Below, piece after piece: positions 25,701 through 35,041 of a stretch of DNA of 64,000 nucleotides. Source of the stretch: Simmondsia chinensis (Eukaryota > Streptophyta > Magnoliopsida > Caryophyllales > Simmondsiaceae). A program made the translations under genes and the position numbers. Each line of letters starts with the position of its first letter. Position 1 is the stretch's first letter. The stretch lies in the NCBI GenBank assembly GCA_018398585.1, contig JAGTTD010000022.1, positions 13,369,501-13,433,500 on the forward strand. Reading direction: 5' to 3'. Below the pieces are notes generated by a model, which worked only from the letters and a program-made list of their open reading frames with translations, did not search any database and was not told the origin of the DNA.

Positions 25701-28700
25701 CGGATGCCAAACAAGTTCCCAAAAGTAATAGGGACGCGAAGAGTTACCCTTACTATATGGCCCATGCTTATTTGACTTGAGATAATCCAACTTTGAGGTT
25801 GTAAAATAATTGGATGTGATAGTTAATATAGTAGACATATAGACAAGGGTAAGGTGACAAAATTCAAATTGAATTAGGGTTTGGACGTATGAAGTGTTCG
25901 AACTAGGGTTAGGTTTTCGAGGTGGACAAAAGTCGATTTTATTGGGGATCGATTCGTGGCTATAGACTCGAATTGATATGGGGTTTTGGTTCGAATTAGA
26001 GTTTTGAGGAGGGGTATTGGTTCAATTTGTGGTTTGAAGGACGGATCGAAGGCAATTCGTGGGCTTAAGTTTTTGACTAGTTTTGATTCTAGGGTTTCGA
26101 AACTGGGTTCGAATATAGGTTAGGGTCTCGTGGGGAAAACGATGGCTAATATCGGGCATAGGGGTGTAATCGAGCCGAGCCGAGTATCTCAGTACTCGGA
26201 TCGAACTCGATTAACTACTCGGGTACTCGAACTCGATTCGAGTAGTTAATTTTGCTCGAATTTGAACTCGAGTACTCTACTCTACTCGAGTACTCGTTTA
26301 TTGTGCATATGAACCTTCAACAAATTAGCTCTATTATAATATTATTTCATATACTCGAACATTAGTTATACTCAACTTGGATATTTAGTTATTGCCCACA
26401 CTATATTTTAACATATACAATCCTAAATCACTGATATATTAATAGCAAATATGCATTAAAACGTAAGTTTCAAAAATTACAAGCAAACCTAATACAAGTT
26501 CTTTTACTCCACCACAAATGTAACATGTCATCTTTTACAAGGAATTCATTCGTCATTCTTCATTCTTTCATTCTGCTATTAATGTCACAAGCCAACCATT
26601 TCAAAAAAAATAATACACAATAACTACTTCATACAAGTCAAGTACTAATTCGAGTATCGAGTTGAGTATTTAATCGAGTATCTAGTCGAGTATTTAGTCG
26701 AGTATTTAATTGAGTATCAAGTCGAGTATTTAATCGAGTATCGAGCCGAGTAGTTTACTACTCGACTCGTACTTGTTTATTAATCGAGTATCTTTTGATT
26801 CTCGAACTCGGTTAATTCGAGTTCGAGTCGAGTTTTATTCGAGCTACTCACGAGCTACTCGTGAGCGGCTCGGATCGTTTGCACCTCGGGCACAAGCAGC
26901 GGTGGCTACGGTGGCAGAGCTTTGATAGCAAATTGATGTAGCATAACTTGCTAATCAAAAACATAACTCAATTTTTATTCATCAAAACTTCCAAATAATG
27001 AATTACAAAGTTTTTTTTATAGAAAGTTAAACCCTAAAAGTATATTAGAAAAGATGAATCCTAAACCCAATAAAAAACTATTAAGATAAATCGTAAATCT
27101 ATAGAGAACTATTAAGATAAATAATCGAAAGAACTAAATTGTCCTCCTAATCAAAACAAGACTTAAATATCTTATTGATTTAAATATATATTCTAATATA
27201 ATCCTATCAATTACTGTATCTAAATCGAATAAATATTAAATCTTCTATAATCAGTAATCATCTTTTTCCGTGTTGCATCACATAGCTTTGGTGGGTCTTG
27301 AGAAGAGGTGAATGAGAAGTTGGAACTTTGGAGAAGGGCCTTGGAATTGAAAGGATTAAGACTCAGTAGATCCAAGACTGAGTATATGGAACTCGAGTTC
27401 TGTACCTCCACTAGGACAAGCATAGAAGACGTCAAGATTGGATCGGAGTACATATCAAAAAAGGACTGTGTTAAATATTTGGGTTCTATGGTATAGCAAG
27501 GCAGCAAAGTTGACGAGGATGTCAACAACCGTATTAAAGTAGACTGGCATAAATGGATGATGATCTTTGCGGTACCATATGATAGAAAGTTCCCATTAAT
27601 GTTTAAGGGAAAATAATATAAAAGGGTAGTGAGACCGGCTATGTCATATGGTGCAGAGTGTTGGCCGGTGAAATGGCATCATACATAGAAGCTGAAGATG
27701 GTGGAGATGAGGATGTTGTGGAGGATGTGTGGACATACTAGGAAAGATTGGATCAGAAATGACATAGGAAGCAAATTGGCCATGGCCGCGATCGAGTATA
27801 AGTTTGTTTTTGGATCATAATCGACTATAAGTTGAGGGAGCAACGTTTCTGATGGTTTGGGCATGTTAGGAAGAGACCGACCCCTGTCCCTATCAGGAGA
27901 TGCGAACAACTCCATACTATGCACGGGAAGAGATGAATGGAGATGATCCGATACGACATCACCCACTTAAACCTAAATGAGGAGATGGCGTCAAATAGAG
28001 CTCAATGGAGGGCCAGCATGGGGGTAGCTGATGTAGCGGTTTAGAATAGAGGAGCATAATTTAGCTAAACCTAGCTCGTCTAGGCTTATATGTTTGCCTG
28101 TTTGCTTTACTTGCTATGGCTGTGGGTTGTTGTTTGCTTGGTGCTTGCAGCTCGTGTGGTGTGTTGCTGCTGCTGTATTGTGGCTTGTTGCTTATTGCTG
28201 CTTTAGGCTCTCCATGTACTCCTGTTGTTTTGCTTTTTAGGTTGCAAAATTTACTACGTTATGGAAGTTATGTCTTTTGATTCCACTTGGGGGTTGTTCC
28301 TTGTTCATATATAATATTCGATAAGTTTGCGTGAGATATAAAGTTGAGTTCAGGCCAATTGCATAACTGCCAGCGCAAAATTTACTACGTTATGGAAGTT
28401 ATGTCTTTTGATTCCACTTGGGGGTTGTTCCTTGTTCAAATGATAATATTCGATAAGTTTGCGTGAGATATAAAGTTGAGGTCAAATTTTGTAGTGTAGG
28501 CCCTTATCTTTGTGTAAGGGGAGTTGAGTCAGGTCCAGTAAGCCATGCTATGTTTATGGGTCATCTTGCACTTGCACCCTTCCATCAAGAGTATACCTCC
28601 AGTGAGTTGGTGTAATGATTTGTTTACCACCCTCTCCTAAGCTATACATCTTAGGTTCGGAGTTCATTCCCTTCATCTATCTGATAGTTGGTGTCCCTGT

Positions 28701-31700
28701 TAAAGGAAAAAAAAAAAAAAAAAAATCTTCAGCACTGTTTTAAAAAAAATTAAAAATTCAGGTTTACTTTAGCTTTAATGATAACCACTTGCTCTTAGGG
28801 TTACTGCCAGGCAGGTTTGTGATTGCAAGGAAAGATGTTTGGAGAGATCCAATGAATTAGATATCCATAGTTATGTTTTAAAAGCTCTCTAGTTTAAGAA
28901 AAAAGAGAAGACACTCATTTTAAAAGCTCTCTACTTTGAGAAGAAAGAGTAGAAATTTACGCTTGAGTTAAAGTCTTCTCAGATTTGTTACCAACTAATA
29001 TTGATGGTCTTCTCCGGTGTAAGGAAAGCTGGAAATCTATGGCAATTTTTAACTGACGATCCTTGCATTTGCTGTTTTGTGGAATTATTCTGTCTATATT
29101 TACCAAGCAAGAGGATTTCTTGTCAACTTTTTTTTTTTCCTTTTATATTCTTCTGATCTTGTCAACTTCTTTGTAATCTGAAAAATGTCAGCCAATAATA
29201 TATGAGTTGCTGGTGTTAGTCTGAGACCTTCTAAAGAAGAATGTTTTGCAAGTGATACCTAGTGTCAGAATCAAATCGCAGGTCGAAGTTATACTTAGTT
29301 TTCAGTGTTGTTGAAACAGATTTTTACAGACATCAACATTACATAACAGATGACAGATCACAACAATCAAATTGGTTGCTTAGAGGGCATAAGTAGTTTT
29401 AAGCCTTGTATATGAAAGTATAGGGTTGTTTGTCACAATGCTTTGTACTTTCTAAGTGTGTTAATCTAGCTTCTATACGTTTGAATTTGTCAATTTAGTC
29501 CCTATACTATTTCAACTGTTGTAATGTTCACAGTACCCCATTATACTGTTCTAGTTTTGCGAACACGAACGTGATATCCACCACCCTTTATATGCCTTAA
29601 TCTTATCCAAATGGTGAAAGATTATTCAAAATTAGGACAAAATTAGGACAAACTAATGGGGATGAGTATATCCTTTTGACATACTTAAAATTTCATCATT
29701 AGTATAGGGACTAAATTATGACTTAATTGACATAATTAAAAGCATAAAAGTTAAACTAACATGCTTAATAAAATCTAGAGTAGCTATAAAATTTCACCAG
29801 GCCTTTGGGCCAGACTCGTGGAGTTGACACACATGAGATCCATATATAAGCCTAAGTGAAGTTCTATCCTAAAACCAATTGGCATTAGGTGGAGTAACTC
29901 ACTAGGATTATATATTGAGCTCTTCTCTTCTTCTCTCTCGCAACTCTATTGTGGGATTCAATTACACAGTCACATGTGGAATCTTTAACAGTGAGTCTTC
30001 TTCAAACGCATCCCTTGCCTTCTCCGGTACAATCCAATCCAACATTGGAGAGGCACTTGGTGCGACAAATTCAAATACACCCCTTATTTTGAGGACACGT
30101 GTCAAACAAGAACCCAGGATCATCACCTGCTTTGATACCATATAAAGTTGGACTGGGCCTTTAGACCCAACCCACGGAGTTGGCATATGCAAGGTCCACA
30201 TATAAGCCCAAGTGGGGTTCTATCCTATGGCCAGTTGGCATTTGGTGTAGTAGTTCACTAGGCTTAAATTTTGATATCTTTTTTTCTCGCAACTCTATTA
30301 TGGGATTCAACTACATACTCACATGTGGAGCCTTTAACAGTTAGCGTGATATAATAACTCTGACAGTGGAGACATTGTGTCACAATTGGCTCAAAATCAC
30401 TGTGTAATTTGATTCCATGCCTAGTATCATGGGATGTTTGTTGGTGACTTCACATTGGTGCACACTTCATGATTGCGTATGTATCTGGTTATTCCTTTTT
30501 CTTGGTTAATTGTTTTATGTGCTTATGGTTTAGAATGTTAGAAGATGATGTTTCTCCTCAGCTCCAAATGTCGTGTCTTCCCTTCATCATTTTCAAGTTG
30601 TTTGTGATCAGTCTACTGAGTTTTCTGCATGGAGCCTGATTTTTTATACTGTAATAGCTCAGACCCATTTGAGGTCCTTTTTTGTACTGAAGCATCTAGA
30701 GTTCTCTTTAGTGGCTTATATAAACCCTGCTAAAAGTTTAGGGGACCAAGAGAAGACGAGAAAAATACTTGTAAACTTCTAAGAAATAGTGAAATTTCTG
30801 CAATTCTGTAGACCTAGGCACAATTGGCCAAATCACGTAAATTTTATGTGTGTTGTTTTTTGTCATTGCATTTCCCGTTGTTCTTTTGGGTTCATTTCCC
30901 TAACACAGTCACTAATAGGGCTGCAAATGAGCCAAGCCAACTCGTGAGTCGGTTTGACTCAACTCGTTAAGGGCTCGGCTCATGTTCATCTATAAGCCGA
31001 CTCGAGAACTGGCTTGGCTCCTTTAAGTGCAACTCATTAAATAAATGAGCCAAATCAAGCCAAGGTCGACTCGGCTCAAAAGGTTCATGAGCTGGCTCAT
31101 TTATTTGCTTATGAGCCAGCTCGTTTATGGGATTATGGGCCGGCTCGTTTATCAGCTCGCATGTCTAAATTGCGCCTTGTGGCTCTTCCCCACCATTCAT
31201 TATTTGTTGATTGGATATTTTTCTTTTGCCGCTGTGTAGAATTGTGGAATTGAATTACATGTATATTTTGTAATTTTCAATTTCCATGCATGAGTTATTT
31301 TATTACGCTTTTCTAGCAACTCAAGTAACAATGATCATAAATAAGTCTAACAAGTTCGATATATGAGCCTAACAAGCATGGTAAATGAGCCCAATGGGCC
31401 GACATGTGAATGAGCTTATAAAGCTCAATGAGCTAGCTCGCCAAATAATCATAGTCTATATGATACCAATACCAAATCGGTCACATTTAGTTAACGAGCT
31501 GAGCCGAGCTATATGTGATTCAGCTCGACTTGGCTTGGCTCGGCTCATTTACAGCCCTAGTCACTAACATGAGCTGTATTATGTTTTGGCAGATAAGTGC
31601 TGAAGGGGTAATAAGAAGAGATGAGAAGGTGTTTGCGTTTGCTCGTGAGAGGAATATTCCTCTTCTCATGCTCACATCAGGTTGTTTATTTACACTATTT

Positions 31701-32489
31701 TCCCTTGTACTATTATTGCTTCTCCTACTTTGTACTTGCTTATGAAGTTCGATATTGCATTCTTGAATTTTCTTGTACATTCGGAGTTTTAAATTTGAAA
31801 GTGTATATGGGTTCTCTACATCAAAGGTCCCTATACTTCATTCACTATGTCAATTTAGTCCTTGTACTTTTAATTGTGTCACTTTAGTCCACGTGCAATT
31901 TATATTGGTTTAATTTAGTCCTATGGTCAATTGACTTTAAGTTAATGACGTAATATTTAACAATACAATCATGTTAGATGCACGTTACCAACATAACTTT
32001 TAAATCCACTCGTTGACCGAACTTAAAAACCCGCCTGTGGCTGTGATCCAATCATTGAAAATTTCATCACCAACACAACTTCAGTTTTTCTTCAATGACT
32101 AAATTAACACAATCTAAATTATATAGGAGCTAATTAAATACAACTAAAAGTAAAAGGATTAAACTAACACAATGGTAAAATACAAAGACCTAAACCTATG
32201 GGATTGCACAACCCATTACATAATGTCTAAGAATCTGTGACCTTTATACAACTCAGGACTGTGATTTGATTCTAGGACGGTCATTACTTAACGTAATAGC
32301 CGTTACATGATAGAATATGAAACGTAGTATTGAGTTAATTCAAATACAGGGGGGTACATGAAATCAAGCGCTAGAGTGATAGCAGAATCAATAATAAACC
32401 TCTCCAAGAAACAGCTCATTGATCTCAAGTCTACTGGTGAAGAACAAGACATTGCTGTTACTGGCAGTTCCAAGTGCAGCACTTTGTGA
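13710..32489 (+). CDS. HDA2: Class IV histone deacetylase, HDA2/HDAC11-like (13 exons)
   Basis: Zn-dependent lysine deacetylase of the HDAC11 branch; it should remove acetyl (or long acyl) groups from lysines. Exons: 13710-13805, 14862-14917, 17076-17193, 17814-17876, 22422-22490, 22566-22732, 22855-22919, 23000-23046, 23567-23611, 23698-23748, 24071-24157, 31593-31680, 32350-32489, giving about 363 residues. The start is the ATG of MSTAPQSSGDTDSLRRNRIL; a conserved LYFDVPPSK follows. All joins keep phase and use GT-AG except exon 11 to 12. Active-site residues by family analogy: tandem His 159-160 (GGGFHHCSAEKGGGFC), Zn ligands Asp197 and His199 (IDLDAHQGNGHE), Asp282 (DILDGD), Tyr320 (GGYM). 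Oddity: exon 11 ends LGRLR and is followed by CT, not GT. The 7.4 kb intron 11 is full of transposons. If exons 12-13 are lost the catalytic Tyr is lost. The identity is sure; whether a full protein is made is not. Confidence 0.93.
13912..14105 (+). mobile_element. Putative DNA transposon remnant (GGGCCGG type) in HDA2 intron 1
   Basis: Starts 'tagggccggtcatgaca' and contains ggggcccctta and ggagcccctaaaattcgggg. A similar layout recurs at 80-290, 23172-23484 and 39470-39650. No clear target duplication was found. The 'agggccgg' end resembles known plant hAT-type ends, so hAT is a guess. Confidence 0.4.
14163..14232 (-). repeat. TRIM-B LTR remnant
   Basis: The reverse complement starts tgttagagtataaaa and continues with a degraded 'aagctta..ggttcctt' stretch, matching the 72-bp TRIM-B LTRs at 55619-55690 and 55840-55911. 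It directly abuts the TRIM-A element that follows. Confidence 0.55.
14233..14817 (+). mobile_element. TRIM-A element, complete, in HDA2 intron 1
   Basis: LTR1 is about 14233-14427 (ends gtgaaatttcaca), followed at once by tggtaccaaagc at 14428-14439, a degraded initiator-Met primer binding site. The internal region includes 'gaggggtgcatttgaatttg', shared with the copy at 8852-9442. A polypurine tract (catgaaagggag) precedes LTR2 at 14625-14817 (starts tgtcaagga, ends gtgaaatttca). No coding capacity. The right end lies 44 bp before HDA2 exon 2. Confidence 0.8.
14997..15152 (+). repeat. 78-bp tandem duplication in HDA2 intron 2
   Basis: A unit beginning aggactgttgtttgcttggt is present twice in direct succession, at 14997-15074 and 15075-15152, with only about one difference. 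A second short duplication follows (tgatgcatgctcttttata near 15159 and 15202). Confidence 0.9.
15303..15484 (+). mobile_element. SINE with TTG tail, non-5S head
   Basis: The 3' module is complete (tcctcggaaacagcctctc, then ggaaggttgcgtacatctac, then 'gcgggagcccttgcaggcac') and ends in (GTT)n near 15466-15483. The head differs from the 5S-headed copies and includes 'cagcttctcaggttggggg', also present in the - strand copy at 36630-36740. It therefore belongs to a second head type sharing the same 3' end. Confidence 0.7.
15485..16364. other. HDA2 intron 2 sequence without a clear feature
   Basis: Positions 15545-15800 have phrases resembling the GGGCC-type repeat (ttttaggggcctaaacc), very degraded. 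The rest shows no structure I recognise. Confidence 0.35.
16365..16918. mobile_element. Non-autonomous hAT element in HDA2 intron 2, with 8-bp target duplication
   Basis: Ends are taggcgtgtaaatgagcc and, on the reverse strand, taggggtgtaaacgaacc. The flanks are the perfect 8-bp repeat ttcttgag at 16357-16364 and 16919-16926. The inside is rich in gagctc/gagctt phrases read from both ends, and there is no transposase. An 8-bp duplication with short TA-G-rich inverted ends fits the hAT superfamily. Related copies are at 26159-26887, 30916-31559 and 46005-46469. Confidence 0.8.
17360..17745 (+). repeat. Putative solo LTR in HDA2 intron 3
   Basis: Has the layout of an LTR: a TATA-like 'cctctataaatagaagga' near 17523, then a pyrimidine-rich leader and an end like 'gcgctgcatca'. 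Boundaries and target duplication could not be fixed. Confidence 0.3.
17877..19200. other. HDA2 intron 4, first part
   Basis: Non-coding. The stretch around 18540-18720 has repeat-like texture but no identifiable ends. 18900-19060 is AT-rich. Confidence 0.4.
19201..21439 (+). mobile_element. Non-autonomous LTR retrotransposon with GC-rich internal region
   Basis: LTR1 is 19201-19547 and LTR2 21091-21439 (347 and 349 bp). Both start tggt(a/g)gtattctaaa and end taaattcg, with shared blocks such as tgatggtgactcttgggct and gttgctcctcctccgt. LTR1 is followed by tgggaccagagcc at 19548, a degraded initiator-Met primer site, and LTR2 is preceded by ccaagtgggagat. The 1.54 kb inside is much richer in GC than its surroundings and has short open frames on both strands, but no gag or pol motif. 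It lies inside HDA2 intron 4. The exact outer ends are uncertain because no target duplication was found. Confidence 0.7.
21440..22421. other. HDA2 intron 4, last part
   Basis: Non-coding sequence between the LTR element and exon 5. No repeat or RNA gene recognised. Confidence 0.4.
23172..23484. mobile_element. GGGCC-type DNA transposon remnant split by a SINE
   Basis: Starts 'gagggccggacttgagagtt' and resumes after a SINE with 'ggaggccctaagtagccgct'. The layout resembles 13912-14105. It is in HDA2 intron 8. Confidence 0.4.
23321..23400 (+). mobile_element. 5'-truncated SINE with target duplication
   Basis: Only the 3' module remains (gaaagattgcatacatctta, 'ggtgggagcctctttgaggc') with a short GTT end. 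It is flanked by gtcaagttgacatcct (23305-23320) and gtcaagttaagatcct (23401-23416), a 16-bp duplication with two mismatches. Confidence 0.75.
24257..24816 (+). pseudogene. LINE reverse transcriptase fragment (RTE-like), first part
   Basis: Frames in this stretch read STLIPMYKKKGDIQSCANYR then GIKLMCHALKLWER, and FIDLENAYDRVPREVLWRVL. These are RT fingers and palm motifs of a non-LTR element; the 'NYRGIKLM...KLWER' wording is that of plant RTE-type LINEs. The frame reaches the active site box as FTDDIV near 24801-24818, where an LTR element is inserted. Several frameshifts. It begins about 100 bp after HDA2 exon 11, inside intron 11. Confidence 0.8.
25391..25645 (-). CDS. Open frame with acidic Glu/Lys-rich tail inside the LTR element; function unknown
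   Basis: 84 codons from the ATG at 25645; it can be read upstream in frame for some distance without resembling any family I know. The first half (MYVLPLNKPEVYLRAYRDAT onwards) is of ordinary composition. The second half (residues about 60-84) is nearly all E, K, D. No retroviral domain is visible. It could be a degraded gag-like frame, a captured host fragment or a chance frame. Confidence 0.25.
   Translation of the reverse strand: MYVLPLNKPEVYLRAYRDATAPTSSHVSTYELLYDPDYCLLPHLPSSTKVKGKTNEIEDKEEEDEAQEEEEEKKDEAKEEHCKE
26159..26887. mobile_element. Non-autonomous hAT-like element with dense CTCGAG/GAGTA repeats
   Basis: Starts taggggtgtaatcgagcc; the other end, reversed, reads 'gaggtgcaaacgatccgagc'. 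This is the TIR type of 16365-16918 and 30916-31559. Inside, the phrases 'cgagtat', 'tcgagtactc' and 'tcgagtcgag' recur many times near both ends (26170-26310 and 26640-26880). The flanks share cgggca, an imperfect duplication. It sits inside the LTR element of 24817-27280, so it is the youngest of three layers. Confidence 0.65.
27286..28240 (+). pseudogene. LINE reverse transcriptase fragment (RTE-like), second part and 3' end
   Basis: Continues the LINE after the LTR insertion. The 27308-27496 frame reads ELWRRALELKGLRLSRSKTE and DCVKYLGSMV. Then RPAMSYGAECWPV near 27632 and RMLWRMCGHTRKD near 27710 are C-terminal RTE-type motifs. A last block (NRAQWRASMGVADV) ends near 28030. The tail 28060-28240 is rich in TTG/TGCTG units. 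Frameshifts and stops make it inactive. Confidence 0.75.
28245..28490 (+). repeat. 131-bp tandem duplication in HDA2 intron 11
   Basis: The block starting caaaatttactacgttatgg at 28245 is repeated from 28376. The copies share about 107 bp almost identically (to 'agatataaagttgag'), then diverge. Period 131 bp. Confidence 0.9.
28491..29786. other. HDA2 intron 11, repeat-poor part
   Basis: Non-coding. A duplicated 'ttttaaaagctctctagttt' phrase occurs near 28875 and 28918. 29480-29730 has the phrases 'tttagtccctatactatttc' and 'agtatagggactaaatta' facing each other, the layout of a MITE also seen near 31830-32170 and 50050-50250. Poly-A at about 28707-28725. Confidence 0.4.
29787..30339 (-). mobile_element. 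TRIM-A element, complete, - strand, in HDA2 intron 11
   Basis: LTRs are about 29787-29990 and 30141-30339, both reading on the - strand from tgttaaag to the 'ggtgaaattt' type end. The complement of the primer binding site, gctttgatacca, is at 30129-30140 beside the 5' LTR. The internal region keeps 'cccttattttgagga', the complement of a block in the other copies. No coding capacity. Confidence 0.8.
30916..31559. mobile_element. Non-autonomous hAT element ending 33 bp before HDA2 exon 12
   Basis: TIRs are tagggctgcaaatgagcc and, reversed, tagggctgtaaatgagcc. They are flanked by the perfect 8-bp duplication gtcactaa at 30908-30915 and 31560-31567. The 644 bp inside have many 'gagccaagc'/'gctcggctc' phrases and no transposase. 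The right edge leaves only 25 bp of ordinary sequence before the AG of exon 12. Confidence 0.9.
31681..32349. other. HDA2 intron 12 with MITE-like repeat
   Basis: Positions 31830-32175 carry 'caatttagtccttgtacttt' and reversed counterparts ('taaaaggattaaactaac'), the same MITE-like layout as 29480-29730. Confidence 0.4.
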
Positions 32490-34283
32490 AAAAAAGCATT
32501 CTACCTGCCTGAATCATGGCTCGATGTTGCACAGTATCAGTCCCTATTATATAGAGAGAGAACCCAGAGTCTTTTCCGTATGAGAGTCGGATACAGGTAT
32601 GTATTTAGAGCCCAGGCTTGACTACGTTTCGCAATTGATCCTTTTTTGGTTTAATTTGAAGCATCGAAGTGTCTGTTTGGTTGCAGTTTTTGGTTCTTGA
32701 GAAATTTAAAACCATGTTTTGAACACAATTACTTTTGGTTTTTAGTTTTCTGTTTCAATTTTGAATTACCAAAAAACTGAAAATAAGAAATCAAAAACCA
32801 AAAAAAATTGTATTTGAAGTATGTTGTTTATTTATGGGGAAATGCCGTGTATGAGTTGTTGGAGTTAGTATAGTGATACGTCTTGTCATTGTATAAAAGT
32901 TGTATATACTCTAAGACACTTGTATTGTAAATGGGGGCATGTTTGTATGTAAACAGGACGAAATGTGTGTCTCGAGACTGACGCCTTTTAGGCATAGTAT
33001 TTTTTCTAACGAGTAAATTGGATAAAATTTTACGTAAATTATATATTAGTATTATGAGTTAGTGGAATTATTTATTAGTGAAAAACTTGTATTTGAATCT
33101 TTTAGTTCATCTATTATAGTGAAATAATTTTGCTCCAACTCTTGGTGATTCTTTGACCGGATTTAATAAGGCAATATCATAAGTTCAAAAATGTTGGACT
33201 AAAAAATTACATGAGAAATTATTATTTGGGTATTTTAAGGTTTGATTATTTTTATTATATATATATATATATATATAAACTAGGTCATTGTGTTCAGTAA
33301 AATGCAATGAAGTACACTAAAAAGTTCACTGAATATGGTGTTGAATTCTATATATATAGCAAAATTATATGTTATAATAACATTTTTTGGTAAAATGTAT
33401 TAAAATCTAATGAATATATTTATATATTGTAGAGTCATATTTTACTTTAGTATTTTTTTAAGAAAATGTTTCAAAATTTGGATGAAAGGTACTTGGTAGA
33501 TGAAATTTTAAACCTTTGGGGTACATATGTGACAAAATTTTTAAACTTTAAGATATTTTATTATATATTTTGAAATATATGATAAATGGTTAAATTTTAA
33601 ACTACCGAAGTGATTCACCTTAAATTGGTAGACTATAAAATTTAAATATAAAATTGGTGAATTAGAAAAGTTAAACCACTAAATTTAAGGGTTATAAAGT
33701 GGAATTAACTCTAAAATTATCTTAATGTTTTTACTCGATGTTACAGGCAGATCAGAGCGAAGAATAACTTTGGTACATCAAAAGCATTGATTGATTGACT
33801 CTTGTGAATGTCACATTCACATATCCGTCCAATTTTTTGGAAGCTCGTAGGATTTTAACGAAAATTGACCTAAAATATCTCGTAGTTAATTGGGTAAGCT
33901 CTTGAAACTAGTAAAACGACCCTAGCTCAATTAAGATATATGGGGTTTGCTTGAGAGTCTCAACAGGGCGCTTTTTTTTTTTTTTTTTTTTTCCGTAAAA
34001 GTAATTGACATTAGATGAAATATTTTACTAAAATTATATGTTGATCTATTTTTCTTGTAGCTGCAATGAGAGATTTGTAAAATTAGAACACAAGTATTGG
34101 AATAAAAATTTGATAATCATATTATTAATAGAGTAAGCTATTTATAATACAAGATAGGAATACCAAAGGACTAGTATTTACTAGCTAACTTAGGATGTCA
34201 GAAAAAAACTAAATACAATATTCATGGTGGTATGGGAGGGGGGCCAGGTAGCATGAAAAAGGGAAGAGGAAGTAATGCTTCAT
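32490..34283. other. HDA2 3' flank and intergenic sequence
   Basis: Includes the probable 3' UTR just after 32489. 32660-32820 is an AT-rich repeat of the type also at 39040-39245 and 60255-60515 (phrases like 'ttggtttttagttttc' facing 'aaaaactgaaaataag'). A TA microsatellite lies at about 33257-33277 and a poly-T run at about 33971-33992. No gene seen. Confidence 0.4.
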
Positions 34284-34286
34284 TAA

Positions 34287-35041
34287 GGCTCCATTTATTT
34301 AGGGAAAAACTATATTTTAAGAAGTGATTTTCTTCTTTTTCGTTATTTGGCGCAAGATTGGTGACGGAAGGAAAACCTTTTCCTTTAAATGGGAGAAAAT
34401 GACTTCCCTTTTAAAAGAAGGGAAATCATCATTCCGAGTGATCTAGAAACATGATTGCGACAATATATAAGTATTCTTATTAGATTTTTCCTAAAAATGC
34501 TAACACGGCATATGGTTTCGACCATATTTAGGTAGTTTTTACACTAATATACGATGAACTTTTTATTGTAATTTGCTAAAAATATTGATACGACTTGTAA
34601 ATATTATCGTAATTATGTATTATATTAGCATTTTTATATTCGGTCAGATTCTTACAAAAATTCATCAAATTTTGATGTACTGTATCCGAGTGATAAAATA
34701 TTCAACTTCAGGGTACGTCATTATACACATTCAAATGTCATGTGATATATAATAAATGCTCAAAACTCAGGAGATCTTAGTAATAATTCTACAACCGCAA
34801 AGAGTCTTAATAATTTCAAATATATTATATTGCTACTTATATTATCCTATAACTAGGTATAAGATGATTGGTAAAAGATGATTTCTCTAAAACAAGCGAG
34901 GAATATCGAAATGTGAAAACATGTTTTCCATTGAAACAAACAACGGAAAACCTCAATGGGAATAGCATTTTCCATGGAAAACCTTTTCCAAAGGAAAACA
35001 TTTTCCGTGGAAAAAGTACTTCCGTTGAAACAAACGGAGCC
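34287..35041. mobile_element. PIF/Harbinger-like MITE
   Basis: Inverted ends ggctccatttattt and, reversed, ggctccgtttgttt, flanked by TAA on both sides (34284-34286 and 35042-35044). The subterminal parts are rich in 'ggaaaa'/'ttttcc' phrases. 755 bp, no transposase. A three-base TAA duplication with GGC-type ends fits PIF/Harbinger. Confidence 0.65.

Larger units (their letters stand above)
24817..27280 (-). mobile_element. Non-autonomous LTR retrotransposon inserted in the LINE
   Basis: LTRs are 24817-25171 (355 bp) and 26934-27280 (347 bp), both with ends TGATG...CATCA. The target duplication is a perfect catag at 24812-24816 and 27281-27285. The complement of a polypurine tract (attccccct) follows the left LTR, and tgctatcaaagc, a degraded initiator-Met primer site, lies on the - strand at 26922-26933 beside the right LTR, so the element reads on the - strand. 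No gag-pol motif is visible in the 1.76 kb inside. It contains a Glu/Lys-rich open frame and a hAT-like insertion. Confidence 0.88.

Noticed and set aside
26640..26880. Satellite or minisatellite made of GAGTA units
   Set aside because: The repeats are subterminal to paired inverted ends and recur in other copies of the same hAT-like family.
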